Below, one piece after another: positions 48,201-59,600 of a DNA stretch of 64,000 nt (position 1 is its first letter; each line of letters begins with the position of its first letter). The translations under genes and the position numbers were made by a program. This stretch comes from Psilocybe azurescens (lineage: Eukaryota; Basidiomycota; Agaricomycetes; Agaricales; Agrocybaceae): contig JAJIRX010000998.1 of the NCBI GenBank assembly GCA_023853785.1, positions 1 to 64,000 on the forward strand. Reading direction: 5' to 3'. The notes below the pieces were generated by a model, which did not search any database, had not been told where the DNA came from, and saw only the letters and a list, made by a program, of their open reading frames with translations.

Positions 48201-49284
48201 CAAGGGAAAGGAAACACAATCATAAAAACGTAAGAATGAATGGTGGGATAAGGAAAACAATGAAGCAGAAGGAAGGAAATAGAAACGAGGACAAGAAGCA
48301 GGTACTCACACAGCCGTGGATGAAAACACGCTCGTCGAGGTCTCCGATAACGTCGATAACGACACCGACGACGACGTTGAGCTCGACGAGCTAGCAGACG
48401 AGCTCGAGCTCAAACTTGAAGAAGAGCTCACACTCGCGCTGCTCGAACTTTCACTGCTCGAGCTGATCGAGCTCACACTCGAACTTGAGGACGACGGACT
48501 TGACGAGGAAATGGAGGATGAGGAGACAGAAGACGAGGAGGAGGGCGGGGGAGTAACGATCGGGGAGTCTGGTACTGTAGATAAGGGAGGACGCGAGTCA
48601 GTGGGCGAGTCAGATGATGCATTAGAGGTAGAGGAAGAGGAAGATGAACCAGGTGTGGAGGGGGTAGCGGACGGTGTGCTCGCAGGCGGCGGCGTCGACG
48701 CGGGGTGTCCCCGGGTCCCTCGTCGCCATCGTTATCGCGTTATTTCAAGCAAAGCAAGAAAGGAGAAGAAAAGGAAAAGAAAAGGAGGAGAAAGTAGTTA
48801 AAAGTAGTTGGTGGAGCAAAGATGGAAAAGACGTCAATTGGGAGCGTAGCGTGGGCCGTGGCGTCTCAATCTTCCCGTTATCGTCCCAACTTTAAAAACA
48901 GCATAATCCACTAGGACCAAACTTTTTTTTGTCCGTTCTCATCTCTATCCAAAGTTCAAACGCCCACCCGTCCATCATTACAAAAACGCTCTCGGAAAGC
49001 TGATCCATATCCCGGGTATCCTGATCGTTCCGCCATAACCCCTCTATACTCCCCTCCCACAAAAGGACAAAAAGGGATAAAACAAGTGGAAATGAATGCT
49101 GGGACCCTTCCCGAAAAAGCGATCGACGCCGCCCGGCTTTTCATTTACGAAGTCCTGCACCCCCTGCCAATGCTAATTATGCCAGCTTAGCATTTAAGCC
49201 CGGCCTGGCCAGCTTCGAACTCGGCGCTATGCACGACGTGGAAGAGGGAGAAAGGAGGAGAAACGTAGACTCACCGGCAGACAT
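45214..49284 (-). CDS. Ser-rich single-pass membrane protein, Mid2/WSC-sensor-like
   Basis: Four exons (49284-49275, 48718-48310, 46641-46496, 46403-45214) sum to 1,755 nt, an exact open frame for 584 residues with every junction in phase. The N-terminal ~140 residues are almost pure Ser with Thr/Pro (typical O-mannosylated ectodomain). TSNGQTFTTVVAFTTFIQPG follows, then GPIVGGAVGG/VAGLAILIALLLFLL (the transmembrane helix) and RRRRTK, a positive stop-transfer. The cytoplasmic ~390 residues are Gly/Ala/Ser/Tyr-rich and end with PPTYDSLVQ. This architecture is shared by fungal cell-wall stress sensors and by many uncharacterised agaricomycete proteins. It lacks a WSC domain and I see no classical signal peptide in this model, so the real first exon may differ. 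Two introns are very long (556 and 1,668 bp). Confidence 0.7.
46642..48309 (-). other. Unusually long (1,668 bp) intron of the Mid2-like gene
   Basis: The donor GTGAGT at 48309 and acceptor CTCAG ending at 46642 join the Ser-rich exon in phase to the exon encoding TSNGQTFTTVV. On the minus strand it contains long pyrimidine-rich tracts (about 46690-46900 and 47220-47290). Open frames inside it have extreme composition and are not genes. Confidence 0.6.
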
Positions 49285-50774
49285 TATGGTTGAATGGTGG
49301 TTCTAGTTCAAGGAGCGTTGGCGTTGCTTGGGGCGAGTCAGGTCGGGTGGTGCAGGTGCGGCAGTCTAAAGTAAGCCGACCTGACCTACCTTTAGCCTGG
49401 GCCAGCAAACTGGCTCCACTTCTAATTTCACACCATTGTCAATTTTATATTATGTAACACCTTTTTCTCAGCTCCGCCATGGCCCAGCCGAAGCGGCATG
49501 CCTAAATTACATAGTGCGGGTATGCCGGAATATCCAACCGCGGTGAGGTCCGTTTCCATTTCCTTCTCTTTTTTCATCCAACTTCGGTCCCACTCTGGGA
49601 CGCATCGAGTTTGGCCCACAATGCTAGATATCTGTACCAACGACTAAATGAAGTAGTGATTGTGATTGCAGCTTCATACTTCTACAATGTGGGCTATTGA
49701 CAACCAACCTCCTAATCTGCGACCCGACACGACATGAAACGAGGCTAATGAAAGCTTCTAACCTCTCCAGGCAGCGCCGCTTCGTACGATAGAACATTGA
49801 TAGGGCTGCTAAAACCCACGACCATGCTGCCCGCCTCCCTGATCACGGCTCGTTTCCATTCATCGACCGACTCTTCCACCTCTTTAATACTAAATCGACT
49901 AGAAGACTTCCCTTTTCTCGCAACACATCGATTGATAAATTTTTCACAAGAAGGTTGCATAAAAAGCTACTTATATGCGAGCCTTGAGGGAAGCAAACTT
50001 TGGCGACGACGTTGATAGTACGGCTTCACCGAGTCCAAGGGTGGCTCGATGCCGGCGTTCATTCTCATGATGTACGCAGTTCTTTTTATCTTTCACTACC
50101 TCGAACAACGAAAATACAAGCTTACCCAGGTACCCTCGTCAGTCGCGTCGCCTCGGATTCCGGGACTCCGAGCTCGGTCCTGATTACTGAATCTGTAAAT
50201 TTTTGCTCCGGACATCCAGCGATTACCGGATTTTCGAAACAACCATAAGGTACTTATAATATGTTGGGTGTGTATATATTGTGTTTACTTATAGCTATGC
50301 ATATGGGGTATGTATGAAAATCTGTTGACGTCAGCCTCGGAATTCACTTGTTGAATGAGTGATATCAATCTTATCTATTCCGCTATGCCCAGTGCATAGC
50401 TATCACTGGAGTCTGGACACAGCACGCAGATATCAACTTCAGAGGACTGATGGATATGATTGGAATCAGCACAGTCTTGTTTCCATGATCATGATAATTG
50501 GATAAAACAAGCTTGGCTCTAGCCTCCAGATCTCACTTCTCATGTCCAGATTGACCGCCCATTCCTCATTGACTCTACAGGCCGCAAATCACTCTTTATC
50601 GTTGACATCGAAGTGAGATGTTCCAGCCAGTTGTCTGAAGTCCTGATGTTCCAAGCACTGATACAGTAGTCCCCGCTCAATACACCGCACAGGACCATGC
50701 TTATACCAATTCAAAGTACAAGTACGTTAGTTTCTGGTACTACTGAATGGTGTACCTGCGTGCATAGTCTAACC
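49285..50774. other. Upstream region of the Mid2-like gene, with a short inverted repeat
   Basis: A perfect 10-bp inverted repeat (GTCAGGTCGG at 49337-49346, its complement at 49376-49385) lies about 55 bases upstream of the predicted ATG and could be an operator-like site or a hairpin. Frames at 49797-50015 and 50000-50248 (plus) and 49745-49960 (minus) show no family resemblance. The right edge meets a dispersed repeat. Confidence 0.35.
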
Positions 50775-51494
50775 AATCATGATAATTTGGAATCTGACAG
50801 TGGTGTGCCTGATCCACTACGCAGGATCCCTGAGCCTGCATGACTGGAAAGTTGACGGAATTGATTTTATTATCGATCTTACATACGATATCCCGTGTCC
50901 CATGGCTGATTTTATTGGCAGGACAACCAGTAGTATTTGCAGTGACACTATCCAGATTAATTGTGCACTTGTCCAGTCGCTGTACTTCAAGATGAAGTTC
51001 AGATCGGGAAGGGTATTCCTCGGGTGAAAGGCCCACGCATGTTAGATGACCTCTATAACTGGTATACGCCCGACAAGTATTCCATTTGCATGCATATTAT
51101 ACCATGTCAAGTAATCCAGTACATATTGAAGCATTTTCGTCTTCAATTCGGATTTGGGAATGTCGCCTTGAACGCAACGTTTAGTAGGTAACGACGAGGT
51201 AATAAAGTATAGTATTCTCTTTTCCTTCTAAATAATCTTTATAAAAACATATCCTCATTAGAAACCTTTAGATATGGAGGGGCCTCTGCGAAGGTCAGGG
51301 AAAGGATTTGGAAAGGACGCAACTTGAAGTCGGAGCGCCTGAGGTAATGCTGTTGTGCTTGAATAATTTAAAACTGCGACTGAAACCGGGTTCGAACTTC
51401 GACCTTTCCTGCTTCCTACCATGTCTCTCTTTTATCACATATCCAACGCAGAAAGCTGGAGATCCTTCTCCAAGCTCTACTTCTCCATAGCATA
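50775..51494. repeat. Dispersed direct repeat, copy 1 (720 bp)
   Basis: Nearly identical to 54093-54833 in the same orientation, starting AATCATGATAATTTGG and ending CTCCATAGCATA. A minus-strand frame (51036-50740) contains CTINLDSVTANTTGCPA and HHCQIPNYHD, conserved in copy 2, but it runs beyond the repeat and may not be a gene. A GGTTCGAAC resembling a polymerase III B box lies near 51390. No terminal inverted repeats were seen. I cannot name the element; an unclassified transposon fragment or SINE-like unit is possible. Confidence 0.7.
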
Positions 51495-51764
51495 CCCAGC
51501 TCTCGGCTCTCCTTGCTTCTCATCAATGATGGAGTGCAAGCATGGTTCTCTTACATGCCACACCGTGTTTTGTTCCATGGCCCGGGTCGGCTGTTGTTTC
51601 GTTGTCCTCTTGTTCTCTAAATGTTCAGTTTGTCTTCCCCTGTCGTTCCTCGTGCCCACTCAATATATCTTTTCCTGTAAGATTTTTTGTCCCCTCCTTC
51701 ATCTTAACCGTCACAAATGCTCGTCTAGGTGAGTTTCAATATTATCGAAACGCGCTCAGGCAAC

Positions 51765-52520
51765 ACATCTAACGCATATATTCACCGTCCAAAGAGGATA
51801 ATTCAAGTGGAAATGTGTATCTTTTTTGAAGCTTAATACCATATACTTGAACTCATGACATGTTTAAGATACTTTTTGGCGCATATATTCATCGAATATC
51901 TTGCCAATTGCGCCTTTGGACACAGACCTGCATGCATATCGCTCATCGTTGCGGTCTTCAAGTTACATGTCTTCAGATGATCTCTGGTGCGTAATGGGTC
52001 ATGGCGTTTTATATTTTTTCTCCAAATCATGCGCTCAGGGATGTTATACAGTACTTCCCTAACGCATATATTCATCCAAAACGGTCCAAATATCATGGAT
52101 GGCACTTCTTCGATACGTCTCGCTTTGATGATACCTTTACTTAGGGCACGTTGAGCGCATATACTCACCGAATACCCGCTGAATTACGCCTTTAAGACTT
52201 TCAACAGTTAATTTTTGGTGATACTTGAACTTACCACACGTTGAAGATATTTTCTAAAGCATATATTTATCAAATACGCACCGATTCACTCCCCAAGGAT
52301 TTTCACCAGCTTACGACAGCCTGAAGGTACTTTCCACCGCATGTATTTACTTGCACCTTCAAGATCTCCACCAGCTTATGCATCATTCATTCGAAGGACG
52401 GCCATACTACCTATCTGGAGTTAAAAGTATCTCTGGTGAGAAACAATGTCTATTTTGCATGCAATCAGGACTCACTTAGAACAAATTTCTTAACGCATAT
52501 ATTTGGTTAAAATGGTCAAA
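51765..52520. repeat. Degenerate minisatellite with recurrent GCATATATTCA core
   Basis: Variants of GCATATATTCA recur near 51772, 51881, 52063, 52157, 52258, 52341 and 52495, roughly every 85-180 bp. They are often preceded by a phrase like ACTTGAACTTA...CACGTTGAAGATA and followed by TCATCGAATAC. The units are diverged. No coding sequence was seen. Confidence 0.5.
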
Positions 52521-54040
52521 AATACACTATGAATCACATCTCTTTGACTGGTCGTCAAGAAGTCACCCAGGTAAATATACACGTCCAGTTTGAAGTCTAT
52601 GAGCAACGAGTGCGCTCAGGATGTCACAAGAAATTCTGCAAACAACTTCCACCATGATGGGTTCCATCTATCGCTTCACCCAACTACTCTTGAGATTGTC
52701 ACCGTCCAAAGTGCAGTGGTCCGAGCTCCATTTCGATGTCCAAAATGGCCGTTTAGCGATCGGGAAGTGCATGGCTGGTTAGACACTAAGTGTCATGCCT
52801 GATGCTATTCGATCCTTGAGCCTTAGAACTGAATGCCGAAACCGGTACAACATGGTAGCCAGCTTCAGCTTCAGGAAGGGATACTAAACCTTCTGAGTTC
52901 TCGAGGAGATTGTGGATGACGTTTAACGAACTGTAATCAAACACCTGGACCTTTGACCCGGTGTGTATGTTTCGTCGAATTCACCGGGAGCCTATTGGTG
53001 AGGAGACATACGGCACGGTAAAAGAAAGGGTCAGTATTTCCCTCTGTTCGTAAACTCCTAATCACCAGAGAAGGAGGTCACGGAGCGAAACTGAATCTCA
53101 CTTCTCCCCTTCTGCCTTCTTCGAAGGCACGGTCACCGGTCTACTCTGGTCGTATCTTGTGAGCAGCAGCGGCAAAGGATATGAGTACCCGTGCACTCGG
53201 AGATCTAGGAAAGCTAGGGAACGCAAGGGAAGCGTCTAAAAGGATTGACAGGGTTCCATGCACCCAAGAAAAGGCTTCATTTTTATAATGTCAGGATAAC
53301 TTCTGGAATGCGTAACTGTCGGAAAAATCCAAATCAGCATATCCGCACCTGACGCAGGTGATGGACTTATAAAGACTGATAAAGCTTTGCAGGAAGCCAT
53401 ATCAGCAGGTTGATCAGGTCTTGTACAGACGATCAGGGCTTGATTACAACACAAAAGCCGCCCACTTGTAGGGTTTATCAGAAACATACCACGCTTCATA
53501 GAACTTGGTTATTCGGACCTACAGTTATTACAACCATCACATAGCATGCCACAATCGAATTCGAACATGATATAGAAAACGCAGTCATATGACTTCTTGA
53601 GTTGCGCAAGTGGAGCGTGTCGTAGCAAGTGGGGCGTTGCTGGAGTGCGGAGAATTGTGGGTCAAGGGCATGAACTTTATGGGTGTCTTGAATTAGATTG
53701 GGTCATCTTTGCCTATTTCTACTTGCAACTAACTGAAAAAGAAAGGAGGTTGGGTATAACGGAAGTAAGTTGTGATGGTATGTATCAGATATCTCCGTGG
53801 CATGATCTAGGGAACTATGCTGATGGCGTTGGAGTTGGTAGGGGCTGTACGAATGGGAGATTCTGATGCAATCGCTTTGCCTCTAGGATTGACAGTCACA
53901 ACAAACCAAATGCAAGCTTAAGAGAAAGGTGGAGTTGTGAACCCCGGCGGGCAAAGCTTAATCAGGGTTGAAACAGGTCGAAAAAACAAATGAAAGTACA
54001 TAACGTGAAAGTATTGAAGGCTGGGATATACAAAAGAAGT
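52521..54040. other. No recognisable gene
   Basis: Short frames at 52590-52802, 53236-53499 (minus) and 53597-53866 show no family resemblance. It lies between repeats; probably decayed transposon-rich sequence. Confidence 0.3.
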
Positions 54041-54080
54041 TCCCTCTAGCCGACTTGAACGACTGACCTCGTCATAACGC
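54041..54080 (-). repeat. tRNA 3'-half-like fragment
   Basis: On the minus strand it reads TTATGACGAGGTC, then AGTCG-TTCAAGT-CGGCT (a 5-bp T-arm with standard 7-nt loop) and AGAGGGA. It matches the 3' part of the tRNA-like unit at 61912-61987 and the 25-bp fragment at 55208-55232. No 5' half is present. It sits just before copy 2 of the dispersed repeat. Confidence 0.5.
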
Positions 54081-54092
54081 ATTTTCTAAACT

Positions 54093-54833
54093 AATCATGA
54101 TAATTTGGAATCTGACAGTGGTGTGCCTGATCCACTACGCAGGATCCCTGAGCCTGCATGACTGGAAAGTTGACGGAATTGATTTTATTATCGATCTTAC
54201 ATATGATATCCCATATCCCATAGCTGCTTTTATTGGCAGGACAACCAGTGGTATTGGCAGGACAACCAGTGGTGTTGGCAGTGACATTATCCAGATTAAT
54301 CGTGCACTTGTCAAGTCGCTGTACTTTGAGATGAAATTCAGGTCGGGAAGGGCGTTCCTCGGGTGAACGGCCCACGCATGTTAGATGGCCTCCATAACTG
54401 GTAGACGCCCGACAAGTATTCTATTTTCATGCATATTATACCATGCCAAGTAATCCAGTACATATGGAAGCATTTTCGTCTTCAATTCGGATTTGGGAAT
54501 GTCGCCTTGAACGCAACGTTTAGTAGGTAACGACGAGGTAATAAAGTATAGTATTCTCTTTTCCTTCTAAATAATCTTTATAAAAACATATCCTCATTAG
54601 AAACCTTTAGATATGGAGGGGCCTCTGCGAAGGTCAGGGAAAGGATTTGGAAAGGACGCAACTTGAAGTCGGAGCGCCTGAGGTAATGCTGTTGTGCTTG
54701 AATAATTTAAAACTGCGACTGAAACCGGGTTCGAACTTCGACCTTTCCTGCTTCCTACCATATCTCTCTTTTATCACATATCCAACGCAGAAAGCTGGAA
54801 ATCCTTCTCCAAGCTCTACTTCTCCATAGCATA
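54093..54833. repeat. Dispersed direct repeat, copy 2 (741 bp)
   Basis: Copy of 50775-51494 with a few per cent substitutions and one 21-bp tandem duplication near 54233-54274 (the ATTGGCAGGACAACC unit occurs twice). This accounts for the entire length difference. The minus-strand frame 54375-54091 stays open through the duplication. Confidence 0.7.
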
Positions 54834-55324
54834 TTTTTTCGTGGAAGTAAGCAATGAGAAGAAATGAGTGTCCAAGTATATCACGTAGTGTCCTGGTAGG
54901 ATGGTGCCAGAGCCCATCGTCAAATCCAAAGCTATAGAGTCTATGGAATTTGGCTCTGCGTCACTGAGTGAATCGGGATGGAAAACATAAATTATCTGCG
55001 TACGCTCTCGGACTGACGAGTAGACGGTAAAAATAACTGGACTGTAACGACTGGGTAATAAATAATGGTTTTAAAGTCGGTCAACAGGATCAGGTTGGAT
55101 ACCAAAGTATAAACGTGAACCGATGGAGATTTAGAATGTGACAATGTGCTTTGGCTGACGGGAAATTGGCGAGAAAATGATCACGACAGATATGGAAAAC
55201 AAAAAATTCCCTCTAGCCGACTTGAACGACTGGCGGCTACTATTGGAGGCTAAGGAGTGGGGGTATTGTGAAGGCGTGCAGTCTATGTCATGTGAGCGCG
55301 ACAACCTCTTTCACTTGCTACCAC
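54834..55324. other. Short intergenic stretch with a second tRNA 3'-end fragment
   Basis: A 25-bp tRNA T-arm/acceptor fragment lies at 55208-55232 (minus sense), identical to part of 54041-54065, and is preceded by a similar A-rich stretch. It lies about 95 bases upstream of the first ATG of the companion gene and may mark an old insertion boundary. Otherwise nothing recognised. Confidence 0.35.
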
Positions 55325-56504
55325 ATGGACGTTGATGACGAGCATTGCATCTTGGACGATGTGTATGCGCAAATAACCCAACTCGTTCCTCTCGCCGCCG
55401 ACGCAAATGAAAGTGAAAAGGAAAAGCTACCACGTCTTCATCGCCTTGCCGGCCTCATTTTGCTGCACACAGGCGGCTTGCTAGCTGCGTCAGGTATCGA
55501 GCCAGATCCTAGAAGTTTTGAAGAAATTACCGTGAGGCTCCCTCCATCGGATGTCGAAATTGTGAGTAACAGTGTATAAAGTTCTTGGACTCATGAATTC
55601 TGCCACAGACTGCGCAAGGTCGATTTCAAGAGATCACGCAGCATGCATCCTTCAATACTGCAATCTATGCTGATGAGTGGGCACAACTCTTGATTAATCA
55701 CCAGAAGAGGGGAATGTATGTGGCCGAGCAAGAGGGTTTTCCGCCTTTACCGAGGATATGAATCCTCGGTCAATCCTATTCTTTTGTACGCATATATTTG
55801 TCTTAATTCTTTGGGGGCTCATTACTGTTTGCAGCTCGACGAGTTTGGAAGTGCGGAGTATGACGGAAAATTCAACACGCTCTACCAGCGCAGCTTGGCT
55901 GTCGAAAGCACTGCGGACATCAATCGACGCCTCATAGAGAGGGACATGATCATTGACGATACTGGAGTCGACGACAAGCTGCAACAGTACATTCACTCGG
56001 TCATTTGCACCATACAGGCTCTGCGGTTTGCCTATGAATGGGAGGGTCTTGACCGCGCTGGCAAAAATCTTTACAAGGCGCAGACATTTGAGGTGCTCAA
56101 TCCGGACTGGAATAACATTCCCGCGTCCTTGTTGACAAAACGCAAGAGTACCTTCACCAGCCGCCATGACAAGGTTATCAGGGCCAGAAAAGACCTCAAA
56201 CGGTTGTTTGCATTGGTGTGCCTTTTTTACTTTCATATGAGTATGAGAACTAATGCAATTACAGTTTGACGTCGCCGTATTAATGGATAGCACTTGGACG
56301 CCAGTTGTCTCGTATCGAAAGGGCACGACAGGCCGTACTGATACTTTCCCTGGTATTCTCAAACTTGTCCTAGATAAAGCACCTGAGGGCGAGCGGTATT
56401 TTAACGAGAATCAGGAAACCTTTCAACAATTGATTCAAATCATTGGTGGGCCAATCAAAGAGTATGTGTTTGCGTTTATTAGGGAACGTAGAAATTACAA
56501 TTAG
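55325..56504 (+). CDS. Hypothetical protein, companion gene of the recombinase element
   Basis: ATG at 55325 (MDVDDEHCILDDVYAQITQL); the first exon ends near 55561 (donor GTGAGT). The second exon (about 55608-55717) encodes QEITQHASFNTAIYADEWAQ. The third (about 55836-56215) contains LDEFGSAEYDGKFNTLYQRS and WNNIPASLLTKRKSTFTSRH. The last (from 56265) begins FDVAVLMDSTWTPVVSYRKG and runs to TAG 56504. The splice at 55717-55836 is uncertain. The protein is mostly helical and charged, with no signal peptide or membrane segment. I recognise no family. It is convergent with the tyrosine recombinase gene, 165 bases apart, which suggests it belongs to the same mobile element; that link is inference from position. 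Confidence 0.5.
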
Positions 56505-56669
56505 CTATTCAGAATTCGTTGTACATATGCACATTCAAAGCAATTTTTATTGAGAATAACAAATACAATGAGTAGAAGCAACAGCAATCAAGCCGAGTCC
56601 AATCACAAACGCAACAGCAGAACATAACACGGGGCCGAGCAGACGACTGAGAAGCCAGAACGAGCATAG

Positions 56670-59600
56670 TCACAAGAGTTTCGTTTTGACGAAGGTCCTC
56701 CACAGAGTAAAGCTTGTCATCGACCATGCAAAGCCAAATTCGTCTTTGATATCCTTCCTAGTGAGTCGGTCAACTGAATCAGCATCCATTTGTTCCTTGA
56801 TTAAAAACTCTGTGACGTCTGAAATCTGCTTTTCAGGAATGTCAGGATTGGCGATTGCAAACTCTTGCATGGAGGATCTGAAGGCGTTACTGGTCACCTC
56901 CCCTTCCTTTTCCTTCTCCTTTGCTGCGATTTCGGCCAATTTTTCAATCTTCCGTAATTGAGTCTGGCGTGTAGATGGTCTCCGGAAGTCGCATAAATTT
57001 GTTGTAGGAAGCGGTGTACCAAGTTTTTCGTGACACAGTCTAGCATCCGTAATGGTCATGAAACCCTTGCAGGGTAGCTTGAAGCATTCCGGTTCATGGA
57101 CGTGCTTGATACTGCATTCAACTAGACGATAGTGATGAACATTGTGTAGGTGAGTGATCATATCTCCCGATGTCATCCTAAAATAGTAGGTTAGCATACG
57201 ATATAAAAAGAAAAGAAATGATCAACTCGTCAAAATCTTTGCATTGCGGGAAACCACAATCGAAAATCTTTTTATAATCAATACCTCCGATTTCAGTTCT
57301 ACTTTGGCTCCCCCAGTGTGTGATAATATGCTCGGTCAGAGTTCCTTTCGACAGAAAGACACTATTCAATAATTAACACATACGTCATTGTAACCAGAGT
57401 ATGCGAAGACTTACCTCATCCTAATATCATCATCGTTTTCTCGTTTCTGTCTCTTCTTGCGAATCGTCTTGTCCCCATAGAAGCATATAGGACAAAAGAA
57501 GCGACGCAGATGACAAATTGCACCTCCAACTTTGCTGGAGCAGGTGATGGTCATACATCCCGTTCCATATTTTGAGTTGGTAATGCCCAGGTCAGGGGCA
57601 CTGGCGCTATCCTTGGGTGAGTCCCCAAAATCAGAGTCGTTGTCTTTATCCAATTCCTCAGCCATAACATCCTCCGAGGTACTCTTATCTGCCAATTCTA
57701 GAGCCAAATTACGGTGACAGATATCGCGATGGTCTTGGAGAGCCTTCAGAATGTCGTCAAGCTCCTCCGCAGAATGCTTGTGGCCCGAATTGGGATCATC
57801 TGCACACTGAACCATTTGTGCACAAACAGGACAGCGCCAAAAGCCTTTATTGTGTGAGTTTTCGCAAGCCCAGACATGCAGACTGTAATCGTCCATGTGA
57901 TTTTTGTTGCGCACAGAGAGAGGCAGGGATTCGTCAGAGTGGCACCACATACATATAGATGAGCCCCTGATCTGGAGTTCATCGATCTTCAAAAGGGCCA
58001 GCTGGCGGATGAGCAACATGTGCGATGGATTCACAGGCTGTGATTCAATAATGCCTCTATAAGGATGGTCCGATTCGAGTTGAAACAGAAGTCTCTTGCA
58101 CTTGTCACGTGTTTGGTCTTTGTCATCATCAGTAATCATGGGATCAACGGTTTCTTCACCATCAAGCGGGATGGAGGACACGGCTTGCGGATGTGTCTGG
58201 GACCTGGTAGTTGCTGGCGCGTTGGATGCTGGCACACGATTGGGGTCTTGTTGACTCTACAGGTTTTGAATCCAGTTATTTCTTTTCAAGTCAAGATATA
58301 TATATAATAAAAAAGCTAACATTGGTTACGATTGATTCATAGCATACCATCAGGTCACATTTCGCATCAAGGGCATCGAGCACCAAAGAGTCTTGCATAT
58401 GCTAATGCAGTATCAATATATATGCCGCACTTGAGTATAAAGGTTTACCTCTTCTGTGACCTCCGTTGAAAGGCATTTGAACTTTTCCAAGACGGCTCTT
58501 TCAGCTTCAATCATTAGCTCAAGATGGGCTTTCATTGCGGGGTGTTCAAGAACGGCTTCCATAGAGGGAAGAAGACATGTGCTTTGTGATCGATTCCACG
58601 CAACCGAAGAATGGTGCTCTATTATCCTAGTATCTTCAGGTTTCCCGAAGCGAAGACTGGATATATCGACATGGCGGTCAGGAGGTTGGTACGTTGATAC
58701 TCCCAGGATGGTGTTTAGGGCATGGCCCATAACGTGCTTGAAAACCGGATCAGCTAGTTTACCGACCATGAATGCCGCGAAAGTATAGCGTAAACATTTC
58801 AAGACAAATTCTACCAAGCACGTTAAAAATGGACGAAAAAACAGACAGGAACAAAAATAAACATACCCTGCCAGCCCAAGAGCCGTGCGATCTTATCAAA
58901 ATATTTGGTCATGCTACTCATCGTCATGGGTTGGGTAATACGAGGTATTTGTTCAAGGATGGAACGCTCCTGATTGTTGGCTCTGTGTTGTGCTCTCTTT
59001 GCGCGGCGGTCAAGGTGAATGTCTCCGAGCTGGTAGTATTGGTCTCAATTGAGACAATTGACTCGCTAATAACACGTGGCCCATGTTCCTCATTTCGTTT
59101 TCTGGTTCGTGTGAAGACAGGTTGGTTGAGAGCATGAGGTTTCATTTTGAGCTTGTATGGAAGAGCGAGTGCATCGACTCTAGACTTCTCTGCCCCAATT
59201 GCAAAGATATCGTCCTCAAATATGTCGTTGTAGATAGCCATCGTGCGAAGGTAAATTGTACTGCACATGATGAGATGGTCTCTAGAGAGGGTGGATGTTG
59301 TAATTCGGAGGCTGGAGGGCGTATATGAGAACACCGTACAACGGAAGGAAAAAGAGTCCTCACAATAGCGAGTCAATAAGGCGCATATTTTTCATCCAAT
59401 GTAAGGTTGTAAAAATATGAATCGTCATTCCTACACCGTCTTCCCACCCGGTAATGGCCCATTCCATGTCCTGATGCCCCCAAAATAGGTATGCGATGAC
59501 AACCAAGGAGTAACCAACATACCTTCCACATTAGAACCTGATTCATGTGCTGATAGCTATTATGTTCGACAAGACAACCAGGACGCAGTCCATGCATGTA

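Noticed and set aside
48316..48801. 161-residue acidic plus-strand ORF (Glu/Asp/Leu-rich)
   Set aside because: It is the antisense of the Ser-rich exon of the Mid2-like gene; TCG/TCA/AGC serine codons read as acidic and Leu codons on the other strand.
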